DNA of 64,000 nt from Phaeodactylum tricornutum CCAP 1055/1 (GCF_000150955.2 NC_011681.1:605501-669500); one strand, 5' to 3'; numbered from the stretch's first letter, positions 18,295 through 28,124 are shown. The notes: generated by a model not told the origin, from the letters alone. Program-made: numbers and translations.

Positions 18295-19331
18295 GACGAT
18301 TGTAAAAAGAGTACTACACCTGAGACTTCCTGAAAAACTTTTACTGTGTGTTCGGCGGGATCAAGCAAGAGAATGTGTTTGCAGGAAGACAAGTAAACAA
18401 AGGACGCTCGTTTCTTGAAGGTCCCAAGATTTTGTTTCTCGTTTGGAGTTTGTCTCGGCGAGGGACACGAGTATTGCAAAGGCCAGAAACCATAGAACGA
18501 ACACCTCGACGTAGTCCTGTTGGGTATATATTTGACGTGTTCCGGTGCTGATGTCCGAGTCGCTACGGTTTGATTGGCAAATTCTGTTGTTGGATTGGCC
18601 GTTTTGAATGGAGGATAGATACCAAGTGCAACCACAGCGGCACCCAAAATTACAGGAGCCAATCAACTGACGCAAAATCGTGACCTCTCGTGGTTTCGAT
18701 GAGCTGGTGGTTTTCGTGGCTCCGAAAGTAAATTCGGTACCACCATGCCTGCGAGGATCGTTGCGATTTCTATACGAAATTTTTGTACCGGAACTTGACA
18801 GACTGCCGGAAAGAAGGAAAGACTGAAGTGAACTTCAATTATTGATGCAACGGAAGCACTGACGTGGAGTCCTAGAGACGACACTTTTCGAATATTTCGT
18901 CTGTACTAGGACCGATCAGAAGCTTCTCGGCCCTTGCAAGTGAAGCTGCTAGTTGCTACCATAAAGTAAAGCTTCTTGATCATTCAGGCAACCCAGCCCC
19001 ATCGACAATAATCTATACCCGTGTTATAGCAATCCAATGTCATCCTGAATGATTTGCAAACTTTGTTCACAGTTGGCAAGTGATGATCATATTTTTTATG
19101 CGGTTGGCACAAGAGCAACGACATAGGTAGTGCCTTGTGTGGTAAATGAGATCGAGCATTAGAATTTTTTGTGGTGTGTCATCCGGACAAAGGAATCACA
19201 ACGATAGGAATTCTAACGTAACACCATAGTCACCGAATAAATATTTACTATGATGTCATTCACCATACGGTATCAATTTTTCTGAAAACTTTCATAATAA
19301 ACGGTATTCCGAAGTTCGCACTTCACACACG
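18295..19331. other. Intergenic gap between the EXECUTER-like pair
   Basis: Minus-strand open frames at 18099-18675 include a hydrophobic stretch, but they are short, lack a coherent start and overlap the 5' side of copy 1, so I do not call a gene. TTTACTGTG lies near 18339, about 45 bp upstream of the copy 1 ATG. Otherwise nothing is recognisable. Confidence 0.4.
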
Positions 19332-19583
19332 TCAGGCGATGACTTCGACGTCGTCACAGAACTCTTGCCTCGACGGACGTTTTTTCGATTGTTTTGTTGG
19401 TTTCCGCGTCTTGGACGATTGATGCCTGGGCATCAGAGCAGAACCACCACGAGCAAGAATATCAAGCATGCACGCATCAGCATTGACAGCGCATAAATTG
19501 GTTTGAAAATCCTTGAGAGACATTTGCTGCCTCGGTGACGGCAAACTGTGCTTCCCTACGGTCCGTTTACTCTTCCGGTCCAT
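19332..19583 (-). CDS. Small basic hypothetical protein
   Basis: This possible 83-residue protein starts at an ATG (19583). It is basic and Lys/Arg/Ser-rich (MDRKSKRTVGKHSLPSPR at the N-terminus, RKPTKQSKKRPSRQ near the end), with one more ordered segment around FQTNLCAVNADACMLDILAR. It has no signal peptide, membrane segment or family that I recognise. It lies head-to-head with EXECUTER-like copy 2, only 93 bp from that ATG, so the two would share a promoter. It may be a nuclear small protein or a chance frame in the promoter region. Confidence 0.35.
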   Translation of the reverse strand: MDRKSKRTVGKHSLPSPRQQMSLKDFQTNLCAVNADACMLDILARGGSALMPRHQSSKTRKPTKQSKKRPSRQEFCDDVEVIA

Positions 19584-19676
19584 TTACCTTGGGTTTCTCG
19601 ATACCCTTTCTCTCTTATTCCTACTCGTCAAACGCCTTGACGACACACTTTTCTCTACCGGAAAGTCCTATTTGAA

Positions 19677-20900
19677 ATGACAATAGTGCAAAATCTCTCC
19701 GTTTTTGTTTTTGTGGTCGCCTTGACGCAGACCGCGTCCAGTTTTGTGCCGCAAAGGTCCCCTGTACAAAAAACATTTCTTTCACGAATATTTCTCGGTA
19801 GCCAAAACATACCAGATGCCCACGGCGAATCCCCAAAACCAACAGTGAGTGTGACTGGTTACAGTTCGTTACCAGCACAGGATCGCCGGCAACCAGAATT
19901 CCAAAATCTCGAGCCGCTTCCCGAAAACGAGACCCGTCAACAACGAATCGACCGTGAAACTCGCAATCGCGATTGCTTCGCTGAATTTGGTGACGACCTC
20001 TGGAACTTGCGCGACGCCATGAACGACTGGAGTCGGCAGCTAATTAGTAGTCTCGCATCGGGAACGGTAGATTTCGAGAGTGATGTGCGCGAAAAACTGC
20101 GCCAGGCCGAAGCCAGGGACCCCGAACTGGTGTACATGCTAGCGTTGGCGGACGCACACGAGGCGAAAACCCAGGGTCAGTACGAATCAGCCAAAGCGCA
20201 CGAAGAACGCGCACAAGCAGCCCGCTCCTGTTTACCACAATTTCAACTCGACGGCCTTTGGGTTGGAAAGTACGGATCGCACGGGTACGAAATGATCAAC
20301 GTTACGTACGTTGGTGATACGCTGATTGCGACCAAGATAACCGGGGACAAAAACGTGCCACGGGGCGAAATAACCTTTCAAGCTGATCTTCATCCTCTCT
20401 GTATCGACTCGTCAAACCATCCGGATGCGAATAAGCCGTTCTCGAAGTCATCTTCACCATTGCACAAAATGACGGAGCCTTTGCAACCGATCCAATTGAC
20501 CGACAAGGCCGCCCGTAAATGGGGCACTCGGCAGCTATCTCGCTACGGTGGACTCGGGCAAGTTGCCGAAGAAGGCTTTCGGAACCATCAATATATGGAT
20601 GGCCAACTTATTATCATTGGTGACGGCTACTTTTCTTTTGCCTGGGTGCCTATTGAGCAACAGATATTCTTTGGACGGCCATCTCCAGAACTAGCTCTCA
20701 AAATGCTTAAGAACAGCGGTATTTCTAAGGTACCGGGTATATTTGACCAGCCTCCCAGCATAGATGCGCACGTCGAAACACAAAAGGAATATGCAATGCG
20801 TTGTTTGGAACTGACAGACGAGCACAGAGATGAAGTAGGTAACAATGATTTCAGCTGTATTTGGACTGGTTCGGACGCCGATGAATGTTACTTTGAATAA
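19677..20900 (+). CDS. EXECUTER-like plastid protein, copy 2
   Basis: This 407-residue protein is the diverged sister of the gene at 17050-18294, in the opposite orientation. It shares LDGLWVGKYGSHGYEM, NVTYVGDTLIATKITGD, NVPRGEITFQADL, a W-G--L-R-GG-GQVA segment and YFSFAWVPIEQQIFFGRP. The middle again has long helices with heptad-like spacing (NLRDAMNDWSRQLISSLASG) ahead of the domain. The N-terminus (FVFVVALTQTASSFVPQR) is a hydrophobic signal followed by SSFVP, an ASAFAP-like cleavage site, so plastid import is likely. It carries an extra Ser/Pro-rich insertion after the FQADL strand that copy 1 lacks. The role in singlet-oxygen response is inferred from plant EXECUTER proteins only. Confidence 0.75.
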   Translation: MTIVQNLSVFVFVVALTQTASSFVPQRSPVQKTFLSRIFLGSQNIPDAHGESPKPTVSVTGYSSLPAQDRRQPEFQNLEPLPENETRQQRIDRETRNRDCFAEFGDDLWNLRDAMNDWSRQLISSLASGTVDFESDVREKLRQAEARDPELVYMLALADAHEAKTQGQYESAKAHEERAQAARSCLPQFQLDGLWVGKYGSHGYEMINVTYVGDTLIATKITGDKNVPRGEITFQADLHPLCIDSSNHPDANKPFSKSSSPLHKMTEPLQPIQLTDKAARKWGTRQLSRYGGLGQVAEEGFRNHQYMDGQLIIIGDGYFSFAWVPIEQQIFFGRPSPELALKMLKNSGISKVPGIFDQPPSIDAHVETQKEYAMRCLELTDEHRDEVGNNDFSCIWTGSDADECYFE

Positions 20901-21437
20901 GACCAATAACGCAGCAAATATTGTTGAAAAGTGCCGTTGAATGTGATGTTTTTTTGCAGCAACGAGTATCTGCAGTTTATATTATTGTTTAAAAAGGGAA
21001 AATCTGCATTTTCCTGTATGGTATAGGATCCATGGGCATTTACTGTTAATAAGAAAGCGTAAAAGCACATCTTGTGAGAGCATTATTTTATATTGGTATC
21101 GGCTTCTGTAGAGACAATGGCGATTATGGACAGTGATGTATTCCTTGAATTTGGTATGGTAGGCTGAATAACAAGCGACGCAATTCAATTTACATTTGCT
21201 TACAGTTAGCTCCATCGCTGTCAGTCGTCCTAACGTCCAGTTTTTTCGCAGAACGTAATTCATTGGTGAATGTATGTCCTTCTCGCGGGTTTACCACAGA
21301 AAACAAAAAATCACTGTGAAAACACCCCACGAACGACCACAGACAGCAACACAAGGGAAACCATCACAACGTGCACACTTGGATCATTCCTTAAACTAAG
21401 ACATATACAATTTGTACGGATCACCAACAAGGCAGCA
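20901..21437. other. Intergenic gap before PRP17
   Basis: This gap is AT-rich, with TTTACTGTTAA near 21040, TTACAGTTAG near 21202 and CTGTCAGTCG near 21220, all relatives of the ACTGTCA motif. The PRP17 frame is open upstream to 21270, but the conserved start is at 21438. No other gene is seen. Confidence 0.4.
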
Positions 21438-23339
21438 ATGGACTTATTGAATAGCTACGGATCCGACTCGGATGCCGACAAAGAGATCACCGATTCGGGC
21501 GCTGCAAATCATAAAGGTCGCACACCACAAAATAGCTCGAGTATTGAGGAAGATGCCGTCTTCATCAGGAAACCTCCTTTGCGAGGCATCTGCAATTCTG
21601 CTCCGCTTGTTTCGCTTACTGCAGGACGTACATCTAATGCACTGACAGTTTCGGGACAGTTGGACGATTCCGCCGCCGCTAACAAACGAAAGCAGGGCGA
21701 GCTCATTTTAATGAACAATCCTACCAAGGCAGTCATGTACCAACCTGTACAAGGACCGCAGTGTCTTGATCCCTCTAGTCGTAACTCGATCAAAAACGCC
21801 GCAGGTGAAATGCAGGCTAATGTTGCATTTGACGAAATGGCGTTCGCTGAACAGCGCGCTGCCTTTCAACGATCAGGACAGGCATTGGCCCCTACCGATG
21901 AAGGAAATATTGTACTGCGCACGACCTTAGGTTACGATAGGGCTCGACTTGAAAAGTTCACCGCTGTTGAAGAAGAACGCCGTAAGCGGCCGCGCCCTAA
22001 TCCAAGAGAAAAACAGATTCTAGTGCAAGGTTCGGATGACGAAGCTGAGTATGGTGTGTGGGGTCCGCCTACTCAGGAGGAACGGTGGCAAGCAGAGAAT
22101 TCTCTATCTGATCTCGCCAAAGGGGGGATTGACGGGCTGGCCCCGGAACAGCTTGCTGAGCGTGCTTATTTACAAGAACGCGATCGTCAACGTGGTATAG
22201 AGGATGAGAACAAAGAAGAAGAGTCAGCCTTTGATCGGCTGATAGAGCGAAAAATGGCACATTTGCTGCCACCAAAAATATCAACCGACACCCCAATGGA
22301 TTCTACAACAACCTTCCATGGAAAAGAAGAATTCGATTACAAAGGCTTATCATGGATCAGTCCTCCGGCTGGTTTAGGGGCTCTGGTTGCCGATGGCCAG
22401 CTCGAAATTGATCATCACCGCTGTTTTGTGCCTAAAAAGTGTGTCCATCGCTTTACAGGCCACAACAAAGGTGTGCACCGAATTCGCCTTTTCCCCCAGA
22501 CTGGGCATTTGATTCTTAGTGCTGGTTTAGATGGGAAGTGCAAGGTTTGGTCGGTTGAGCAAAAGCAAGTCATGCGAACATACATTGGCCATTCTGCCGC
22601 CGTGCGGGATGTACAATTTAATCATGATGGTACTCGTTTCATTTCTGCTTCATTTGACCGATACCTCCGTCTCTGGGATACAGAATCCGGCAAAGTTTTA
22701 CAGACATTCACTAACAGAAAGGTACCCTATGTGGTTCAGTTCTATCCCCACGACGACAATTTGTTCGTGGTTGGTTGTAGTGACAACAAGATTGTAACGT
22801 ACGATGCCACCACAGCCGAAGTTACACAAGAGTACAACCATCATTTGGCGCCAGTGAATTCAATCTTGTTTGTGGAGGATCATGGAACAAAGATGGTGAC
22901 CACCAGTGACGATAAGAAGGTACTCGTGTGGGAGTGGGATATCGGTGTTCCGATCAAATACATATCGGATCCATCTATGCAATCAATTCCGTCTACAACA
23001 TTGCACCCTTCACATCAGTACTTTTGTGGACAAAGTCTGGACAACACAATTGTTGTATTTCAAGCCAATAATCGCTTCGCTCTTCAACGAAAAAAGAAGT
23101 TTTCGGGGCACGTGGTCTCTGGCTATGCATGTGAGATTGCTTTCAGTCCAGATGGACAGTTTCTTGTAAGCGGAGACGGTAATGGAAGCGTGTTTGTTTG
23201 GGACTGGAAAAAGCACAAAATTTTGCAAAAATTTCGTGCGCATAGTAGCGGGCCTGCAATATGCTGCGTATGGCATCCCTTAGAACCCACCACACTGTTT
23301 ACGTGTGGATGGGACGGTCTCATTAAAATGTGGCAGTAG
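21438..23339 (+). CDS. PRP17: Pre-mRNA-processing factor 17 (PRP17/CDC40), WD40 protein
   Basis: This 633-residue spliceosome protein acts in the second catalytic step of splicing. The start at 21438 gives MDLLNSYGSDSDAD, like the N-terminal SYGSDSD of known PRP17. The N-terminal half is charged and partly disordered. It contains the family block around EQRAAFQRSGQALAP and YGVWGPPTQEERW and the ERAYLQERDRQRG helix. From about residue 330 seven WD40 repeats follow, beginning RFTGHNKGVHRIRLFPQTGH; the recognisable ends include KVWSV, LRLWDTES, VLVWEWDI, VFVWDWKK and the final LIKMWQ. It is a single exon. It is tail-to-tail with RRP8: the stop codons are only 17 bp apart, so the 3' UTRs must overlap or be very short. 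Confidence 0.95.
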   Translation: MDLLNSYGSDSDADKEITDSGAANHKGRTPQNSSSIEEDAVFIRKPPLRGICNSAPLVSLTAGRTSNALTVSGQLDDSAAANKRKQGELILMNNPTKAVMYQPVQGPQCLDPSSRNSIKNAAGEMQANVAFDEMAFAEQRAAFQRSGQALAPTDEGNIVLRTTLGYDRARLEKFTAVEEERRKRPRPNPREKQILVQGSDDEAEYGVWGPPTQEERWQAENSLSDLAKGGIDGLAPEQLAERAYLQERDRQRGIEDENKEEESAFDRLIERKMAHLLPPKISTDTPMDSTTTFHGKEEFDYKGLSWISPPAGLGALVADGQLEIDHHRCFVPKKCVHRFTGHNKGVHRIRLFPQTGHLILSAGLDGKCKVWSVEQKQVMRTYIGHSAAVRDVQFNHDGTRFISASFDRYLRLWDTESGKVLQTFTNRKVPYVVQFYPHDDNLFVVGCSDNKIVTYDATTAEVTQEYNHHLAPVNSILFVEDHGTKMVTTSDDKKVLVWEWDIGVPIKYISDPSMQSIPSTTLHPSHQYFCGQSLDNTIVVFQANNRFALQRKKKFSGHVVSGYACEIAFSPDGQFLVSGDGNGSVFVWDWKKHKILQKFRAHSSGPAICCVWHPLEPTTLFTCGWDGLIKMWQ

Positions 23340-23356
23340 TAGAAAACGAAAAAATA

Positions 23357-24373
23357 TCATCTTCGCTTATATATGCAAGGTTTCGCAGTGAATTCTATTT
23401 CCTTCCTTGGAGGCTTACCATTCTTTGTCAGATCAAGCAACACGAACATCTTGTTCGACCGGTCCGTTTTGATACATTCGAAACCAAGCTTGTCCAGCAC
23501 GTCGATGAAATCCTTTAATTCATCCTTGCCCGAGCGGCTTTCAAAACGCGACCGAACTTCCGCAATTTTGAGTCGACCAGTGTCCTTCAAGGTCCGATGC
23601 GCTTCGCGAACAAAGTCGGCTAAATTGGTTCCCATCAGTGAAAGACAGAAGATAGCAACATCCACGACCTTCGCGTTCAACGGGACATTGGACATGTCAC
23701 ATGCCGTAACCAGATTGCAGGACGCGACGAGATCAAACGAATGGACCTCAAATGGACAACTTCCCATGACACTAACTTTCAAAAGCTGTGTCGCCAGCTG
23801 GGCATCCCCGCATCCAAAATCGGCAATAATGATCTTGTTGTCGGATCTCTTGCTGCCGACCTGATTGCGAAGTGTTTGGACGATGACGTCGATTGGGTTG
23901 ATCGGCCATTGTTCGACCTGGTGCCGGAAGCCTTCGTGGTATTGATCGTACAACTCGGGGTTACTCGAGAATCTTTGAAAGGCCGTCTGTGAAGTAGTCG
24001 TGTATAGTTCTTCGTTTAGAATGCGAAATCTTGACCCGGATAATCGAGCCTTGAACTTGTTCTGTAAAGCGGACATGCTTGTTTTCGTATCCGTCACGGC
24101 TTGCGGAGGGGGAAATATGGCGTCGATTTCTCTCTCCGGCGTCAAGATCCGGATGTTATTTGCTTTACCGTCTTGCGACTGCTGAAGTTTGAATTTCCGC
24201 ATGCGTTTCTTTTTGCTCTTGCTCCATATATCACGAGGGGTTCCATCGTCAAGCTTTTCCGGATCGCGTTTTATCTTTCTTTCTCTAAAACTTTTTTTCG
24301 TTTTTGGAGAGCCAGGTTCAGGTTGAGTTTCTTTCTCTTCCGTTTTGGAGACCTGCTTGCGTTTTTTAGCCAT
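23357..24373 (-). CDS. RRP8: Ribosomal RNA-processing protein 8 (RRP8) methyltransferase
   Basis: This is a 338-residue SAM-dependent methyltransferase of the RRP8 family, nucleolar enzymes that make m1A in 25S/28S rRNA. The first in-frame ATG (24373) gives a Lys/Arg-rich N-terminus (MAKKRKQ, RERKIKRDPEK, KSKKKRMRKFK) typical of nucleolar targeting. The RRP8 core then runs: SRFRILNEELYT, FQRFSSNPELYDQYHEGFR, the SAM loop IADFGCGDAQLA, HSFDLVA, CDMSNVPL, VDVAIFCLSLMG and AHRTLKDTGRLKIAEV. The length is near the family norm. It is a single exon and lies divergent from the glutathione transferase gene, with a 393-bp gap. Confidence 0.94.
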   Translation of the reverse strand: MAKKRKQVSKTEEKETQPEPGSPKTKKSFRERKIKRDPEKLDDGTPRDIWSKSKKKRMRKFKLQQSQDGKANNIRILTPEREIDAIFPPPQAVTDTKTSMSALQNKFKARLSGSRFRILNEELYTTTSQTAFQRFSSNPELYDQYHEGFRHQVEQWPINPIDVIVQTLRNQVGSKRSDNKIIIADFGCGDAQLATQLLKVSVMGSCPFEVHSFDLVASCNLVTACDMSNVPLNAKVVDVAIFCLSLMGTNLADFVREAHRTLKDTGRLKIAEVRSRFESRSGKDELKDFIDVLDKLGFECIKTDRSNKMFVLLDLTKNGKPPRKEIEFTAKPCIYKRR

Positions 24374-24766
24374 GCTCGTGTGAGATATCAACTTCCTGTG
24401 GAATGCTCAACGACGAATAAAACGTAACAGCGGGTGTTCCTTGTTTGTTTTCAAAATCGACTCGTTGGCAACACATTGATTACTGTTAACAGTTACAGCT
24501 ATGTTACATCAATTGGTTTCTGGGACAGGACGAGCCAGCGACGGACGTCAATTTGACGACGACAGACGGCAAAAACTTCTTCTAACCGTAAAATGTCTCC
24601 ACTTGGAACGCAAAGGACCGTCGCTCACAGTCAATCGGATTTCTTGTGATCTTTCATGTTCTTTTGTGCTCCATCAAGGCTTCATGGTCTTGTGACTCTC
24701 CGATGTGAAAAATGCTACCACCCATGCTGCCTCTAGCCCAGGATCCAACCACTGTTCTCACAAATA
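24374..24766. promoter_or_regulatory. Divergent RRP8 / GST promoter gap
   Basis: This gap contains the near-palindrome TTACTGTTAACAGTTAC at about 24480-24496 and CTCACAGTCAAT near 24626. Both are relatives of the ACTGTCA motif. There are no open frames worth calling. Confidence 0.35.
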
Positions 24767-25480
24767 ATGAATCTACTGTTTCCGTTGCTATCTTTCTTTG
24801 CAATGACTCCTCTTCCAAAAATCAAGCTTACTTACTTCGACATTGAAGGTGTGGCCGAGGCTGTACGTCTCGCCCTGGTGCTGTCGAATACTCCTTTCGA
24901 AGACGATCGTGTCGGGTTCGGCGACTGGGGCGAGATGAAGCCCAAGACGCCCTACGGATGCTTGCCCATCATGAGTGTCGACGACGGTCCTCTCCGGACG
25001 CAGTCCATGGCAATGCTGCGATGGGTTGGATCTTCCTGTTCGGAGACTCTTTACCCTCGCGACAAGATCTTTGACATCGAAGAGGCGATCGGTCTCATGG
25101 AAGATCTCAACAAGAGCTGGTATCCTGCCTTTGCGATTGGCATGCGCCCCCAAAACTACGGACGCCCCGAAGGTTTCGGTCAGACCGAAGAAGGAAAGAA
25201 GATTATCAAGGAAATGCGCGAAACTTGGTTCCAGAACGAGCTTCCCCGCTTTTTGACCTACATCGAGAACAAACTCGAAGGAAACCAGTGGCTGGCGGGC
25301 GGTGAAACCCCGACGATTGCGGATTGCGTGGCGGTGCCTATTCTTCGCAATTTTTCTCGTGGTCATGTGGATCATGTCCCAGCCACTGCCTTGGATAGCC
25401 ATCCCAAGGTTGTGGACTACATCAAGCGCTTCTGTGCTCAACCCCAGCTCAAAGGTCGCTACAACAACGGCATCCATTAA
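24767..25480 (+). CDS. Glutathione S-transferase (sigma/soluble type)
   Basis: This 237-residue protein (225 from the second ATG at 24803) has the two-domain GST layout. The N-terminal thioredoxin-like part reads KIKLTYFDIEGVAEAVRLAL, with Tyr at the usual catalytic site, then the cis-Pro in YGCLPIMSV and the glutathione-binding LRTQSMAMLRWV. The C-terminal helical domain ends with the N-capping box GGETPTIADC and a final RFCAQPQLKGRY. It conjugates glutathione to electrophiles or has related peroxidase activity. The first 12 residues (MNLLFPLLSFFA) are hydrophobic but short, so the enzyme is probably cytosolic from the second Met. Codon bias is strong (C/G third positions), which suggests high expression and also creates a long antisense open frame. 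It is a single exon. Confidence 0.9.
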   Translation: MNLLFPLLSFFAMTPLPKIKLTYFDIEGVAEAVRLALVLSNTPFEDDRVGFGDWGEMKPKTPYGCLPIMSVDDGPLRTQSMAMLRWVGSSCSETLYPRDKIFDIEEAIGLMEDLNKSWYPAFAIGMRPQNYGRPEGFGQTEEGKKIIKEMRETWFQNELPRFLTYIENKLEGNQWLAGGETPTIADCVAVPILRNFSRGHVDHVPATALDSHPKVVDYIKRFCAQPQLKGRYNNGIH

Positions 25481-25616
25481 ACGCGAGAACGAACGCTATC
25501 CATCAAACACACATTCCATGATTAAACAAAAAAAACTCACTCACGAAATATCAGCGTGCAATTAAATCATATTAGGGACTCCTTTACCTTCCATATTGCC
25601 CATGTGTAAAAGGCGA

Positions 25617-26036
25617 TCACTCCGAGTAGCGCATTCCGCCGCGGACTTCAGCTGGAGGAACAGGTAAATCATCGTTGTCGCGTTCACCCCGCAAATGCAT
25701 ATCAATACTCCTTTGTTTGTCTGTAGATGTGTGCAAAGCAGGATGTGTGAGACAAATGCGAGAAGATGAAACACCTATATCATGAGATAAATACGACTCA
25801 CCTTTTTCGCTTTCCGCAGTATGTGCCGCCTGCTGTTGCGGCAGCTTCTGGCCATGCTTGGGTCTCATTGTATCACGCTGCTCCTGAAATTGTACATCCT
25901 TGGGCGAACGGTCCACTACGGGCCCTTGGTTGCGTTTAATGTCGTTGATTCCTGCCTTGGTGGGGTGAGCGGGGCGATCCACAGCGCCGCTGCAGTCACC
26001 ATGACCAAATTTCTGAGCATTTGTCAACTTGGTCAT
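25617..26036 (-). CDS. Small hydrophilic hypothetical protein with an optional in-frame intron
   Basis: The frame from ATG 26036 encodes 139 residues unspliced. A canonical intron (gtgagt...ctacag, 25721-25801, 81 bp) can be removed without changing frame, leaving 112 residues. The protein is polar and disordered: MTKLTNAQKFGHGDC, a VDRPAHPTKAGINDIKRNQG segment, a Gln-rich KLPQQQAAHT and the C-terminal DLPVPPAEVRGGMRYSE. I do not recognise a family. The splice signals and clear polar composition support a real gene, but the start is uncertain because the frame is open upstream without an ATG. The nearest gene is the GST, 137 bp away and convergent. Confidence 0.5.
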   Translation of the reverse strand: MTKLTNAQKFGHGDCSGAVDRPAHPTKAGINDIKRNQGPVVDRSPKDVQFQEQRDTMRPKHGQKLPQQQAAHTAESEKGESYLSHDIGVSSSRICLTHPALHTSTDKQRSIDMHLRGERDNDDLPVPPAEVRGGMRYSE

Positions 26037-27314
26037 GTTCAAAGTACTTGTTCTCACCTGGTTAAGGATTGTCCGGGGGATTGTGAATGTGTGCAAAAAG
26101 TGGCATTTCTTCTGGTTTCATTCAAATGCTTCCAAGAGCGTCTTACGAATGAAATTTCAAAAAGGATGCCTCTCTGCGTACTTCGAAGAAGAAATCGGAT
26201 ATACCGCTATCGAAAGTTTTCCTGTATCGTCGAATGCCTTTTTGAGTTACAAATTAGGAACGCAAAACATTTATATAAATGCTCGTATAAGTGATCATAT
26301 AAACCTAGATAAACGGAACCATTCTGTTGCATGTAAAATGTAAGATAAGGGCCAACCATTTCAGCTTTTGGCTGGTTCTCTTCACAGCGTTACACTTTGA
26401 CAGTTGCATCAATATAGGATCCTCTTGTTTGCTCTCTCCACTCACTGTCAAAGCAGCATCAAAAACCACTTTATCTTGAAAGCATTCTCTTGCCATTTCT
26501 TCAAGCTTTGTTTAAAGTATAGATACAGACAAGTTGTTTTCCAATGACTTATCTAGCAGAGAAGCAATTGCGATGTTGTTGTCCTTCAGCTTTGATTGCT
26601 TGTCTTCCATCATGCTCTTGCTTGCTTCTTCAAGAGACGCAATAATCATCTTGGCATTTGCCAGTGAATCCTTTTCGGCTTTCAGTTTACAATCAAGAGT
26701 AACAAGATAGGCGGTTAGGAAAAGCAATATTGTACGTGAATAAGCAAGATATGTTCAACTTGGTAACAAATAAGAAGGAAGAAGGAAACAGTTGGTTGGA
26801 TTGTGCATCATCACTTTAAAACATAGTCAGATGTAGGAGAAGTTTACAAGGAAGTAGACCGACTGTTTTTCTACGCGGAGAAAACAGAGAGGGTCAAGAA
26901 ATCGAGACACGTCGAGAACGATTCATTTTAGATGTATCACTGAGTATCCTTTGCGGTTACCTTTAGGGTTCACATTGCAAGACAAAAAAGTTCACGAGAA
27001 TGGATGTTTGCGGGACTAGTAAACGTGCTGAAGACGTCAAACTAGTGGAAGGTACCTCGCCTGTATAGATACGGGCTATAGATACGTAGTACATTGTTCT
27101 GTGAAAGTTTAGTTTGCCTTAACACTTTCTTACGGATTCTCATCATCAAATTCTTCTTTTTGATCCAAGTTGGTCGTATCCAGATTTCTGATTGACATAA
27201 TACTACAAACTGATTTGCGAAAGCTTCGTTTGGCGCTAGAGTTTTCAAATGCGTCCAAGATCTCTTGATTGTTCAGATGCCGACGGGTTGCCATTTGCCT
27301 TGTCAAAGTTGGCC
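26037..27314. other. AT-rich stretch without recognisable gene
   Basis: Only short frames occur here. A 71-residue minus frame at 26512-26727 (Lys/Glu-rich, SLEEASKSMMEDKQSK) could be a coiled-coil relic but has no support. ACTGTCA or TGACAGT occurs at 26398-26404 and 26444-26450. Base composition is visibly richer in A and T than in the flanking genes. Confidence 0.4.
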
Positions 27315-28124
27315 TTATACAAACATCAGTGACATGCTCACTGTCGTGCAACGTTTACTTAGCGCATACAAAATTTTGGCTGCATGGAGTTGCGCTAGAA
27401 ACAATGCAATCAACATGGGCATAAAAAATATCTTCCAGAACCAGCCCCATTTCCTGTGAAGTTTGGCTTCTGGCCCTGCTAATCCGCTGATGGACAAGAA
27501 GAAGTATACGACAGCCCCCAAGGTGATGGCAAGTTTGAAGAAGAATGTTTGGACTGCTGCTACTAAAAACAGGGTTCCTTGCCATTTTTAAAAGACATTC
27601 AGTCGAAAGAACAGCAGGGCAATAAAAGAGAGCTGCTCAGTTGTTGCATAGAAGCTCAGTATGAGTGCAAATCGAATGTAGGAAAACTGTTTTGTGGCAG
27701 AAAATGTCGCCGTGACAAGCTGTGAAAATAGAAGGGTCATCAAGTGGTGAATCAAGAGCGGCCAGCCGAAACTCTCGCGATAGAGTATTTCCCAAATATA
27801 AAGGATCGAGATGACCTGTATTGACATTAGCATCCAATGGCTTTTTTCGAGCGTTGTGGAATCCTCCGACCGCCAGAGAATATCAGAACCCCCGTACATG
27901 GCCGCAATCAACGAAAAGGAGGTCACAAAAATCTCCATCACGTAAGTGACAACGTTTCGCTACTTCTCTTCTGGAAGCCCGCGAAACGCGTCACCGGCTA
28001 ACCCGAGCCTTTTGTAGTTGTTGAAGACAAAGCGGACGGTGTGAGATCCGGCAATAACGGCCAAGAAGTAGTTGAGGGTCCACCATGGGTAGATGTACGG
28101 ATCAAATGAGCCAAAGAAAACCAT
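27315..28124 (-). pseudogene. TLC-like multi-pass membrane protein gene broken by two in-frame stops
   Basis: Reading on the minus strand from ATG 28124, one frame codes for a membrane protein to the stop at 27315, but it is interrupted by TAG at 27960-27962 and TAA at 27588-27590. On all sides of the stops the frame is unchanged and the protein keeps sensible membrane helices: PYIYPWWTLNYFLAVIAGS, VMEIFVTSFSLIAAMYG, LYIWEILYRESFGWPLLIHH, LFLVAAVQTFFFKLAITLG and IFFMPMLIALFLAQL. The IWE-YR---WPLLIHH signature resembles TLC (TRAM-LAG1-CLN8) domain proteins. No canonical GT-AG intron removes either stop. The simplest reading is a recently inactivated host gene in a gene-poor AT-rich area. Recoding or a sequencing error is less likely. 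Confidence 0.6.

Noticed and set aside
18099-18675. Minus-strand frames with a hydrophobic stretch between the EXECUTER-like genes
   Set aside because: The hydrophobic parts lie in different frames, no introns join them convincingly, and one frame runs into the copy 1 coding region.
24788-25477. A 229-codon open frame antisense to the GST gene
   Set aside because: It mirrors the GST frame almost exactly. It is explained by the strong C/G third-base bias of that gene and shows no family or domain.
25821-26294. A 157-codon plus-strand frame
   Set aside because: It lies opposite the small minus-strand gene, is Cys/Leu-rich without pattern and has no support.
26512-26727. A 71-codon Lys/Glu-rich frame
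   Set aside because: It resembles a coiled coil only in composition, with no start support or neighbouring exons.
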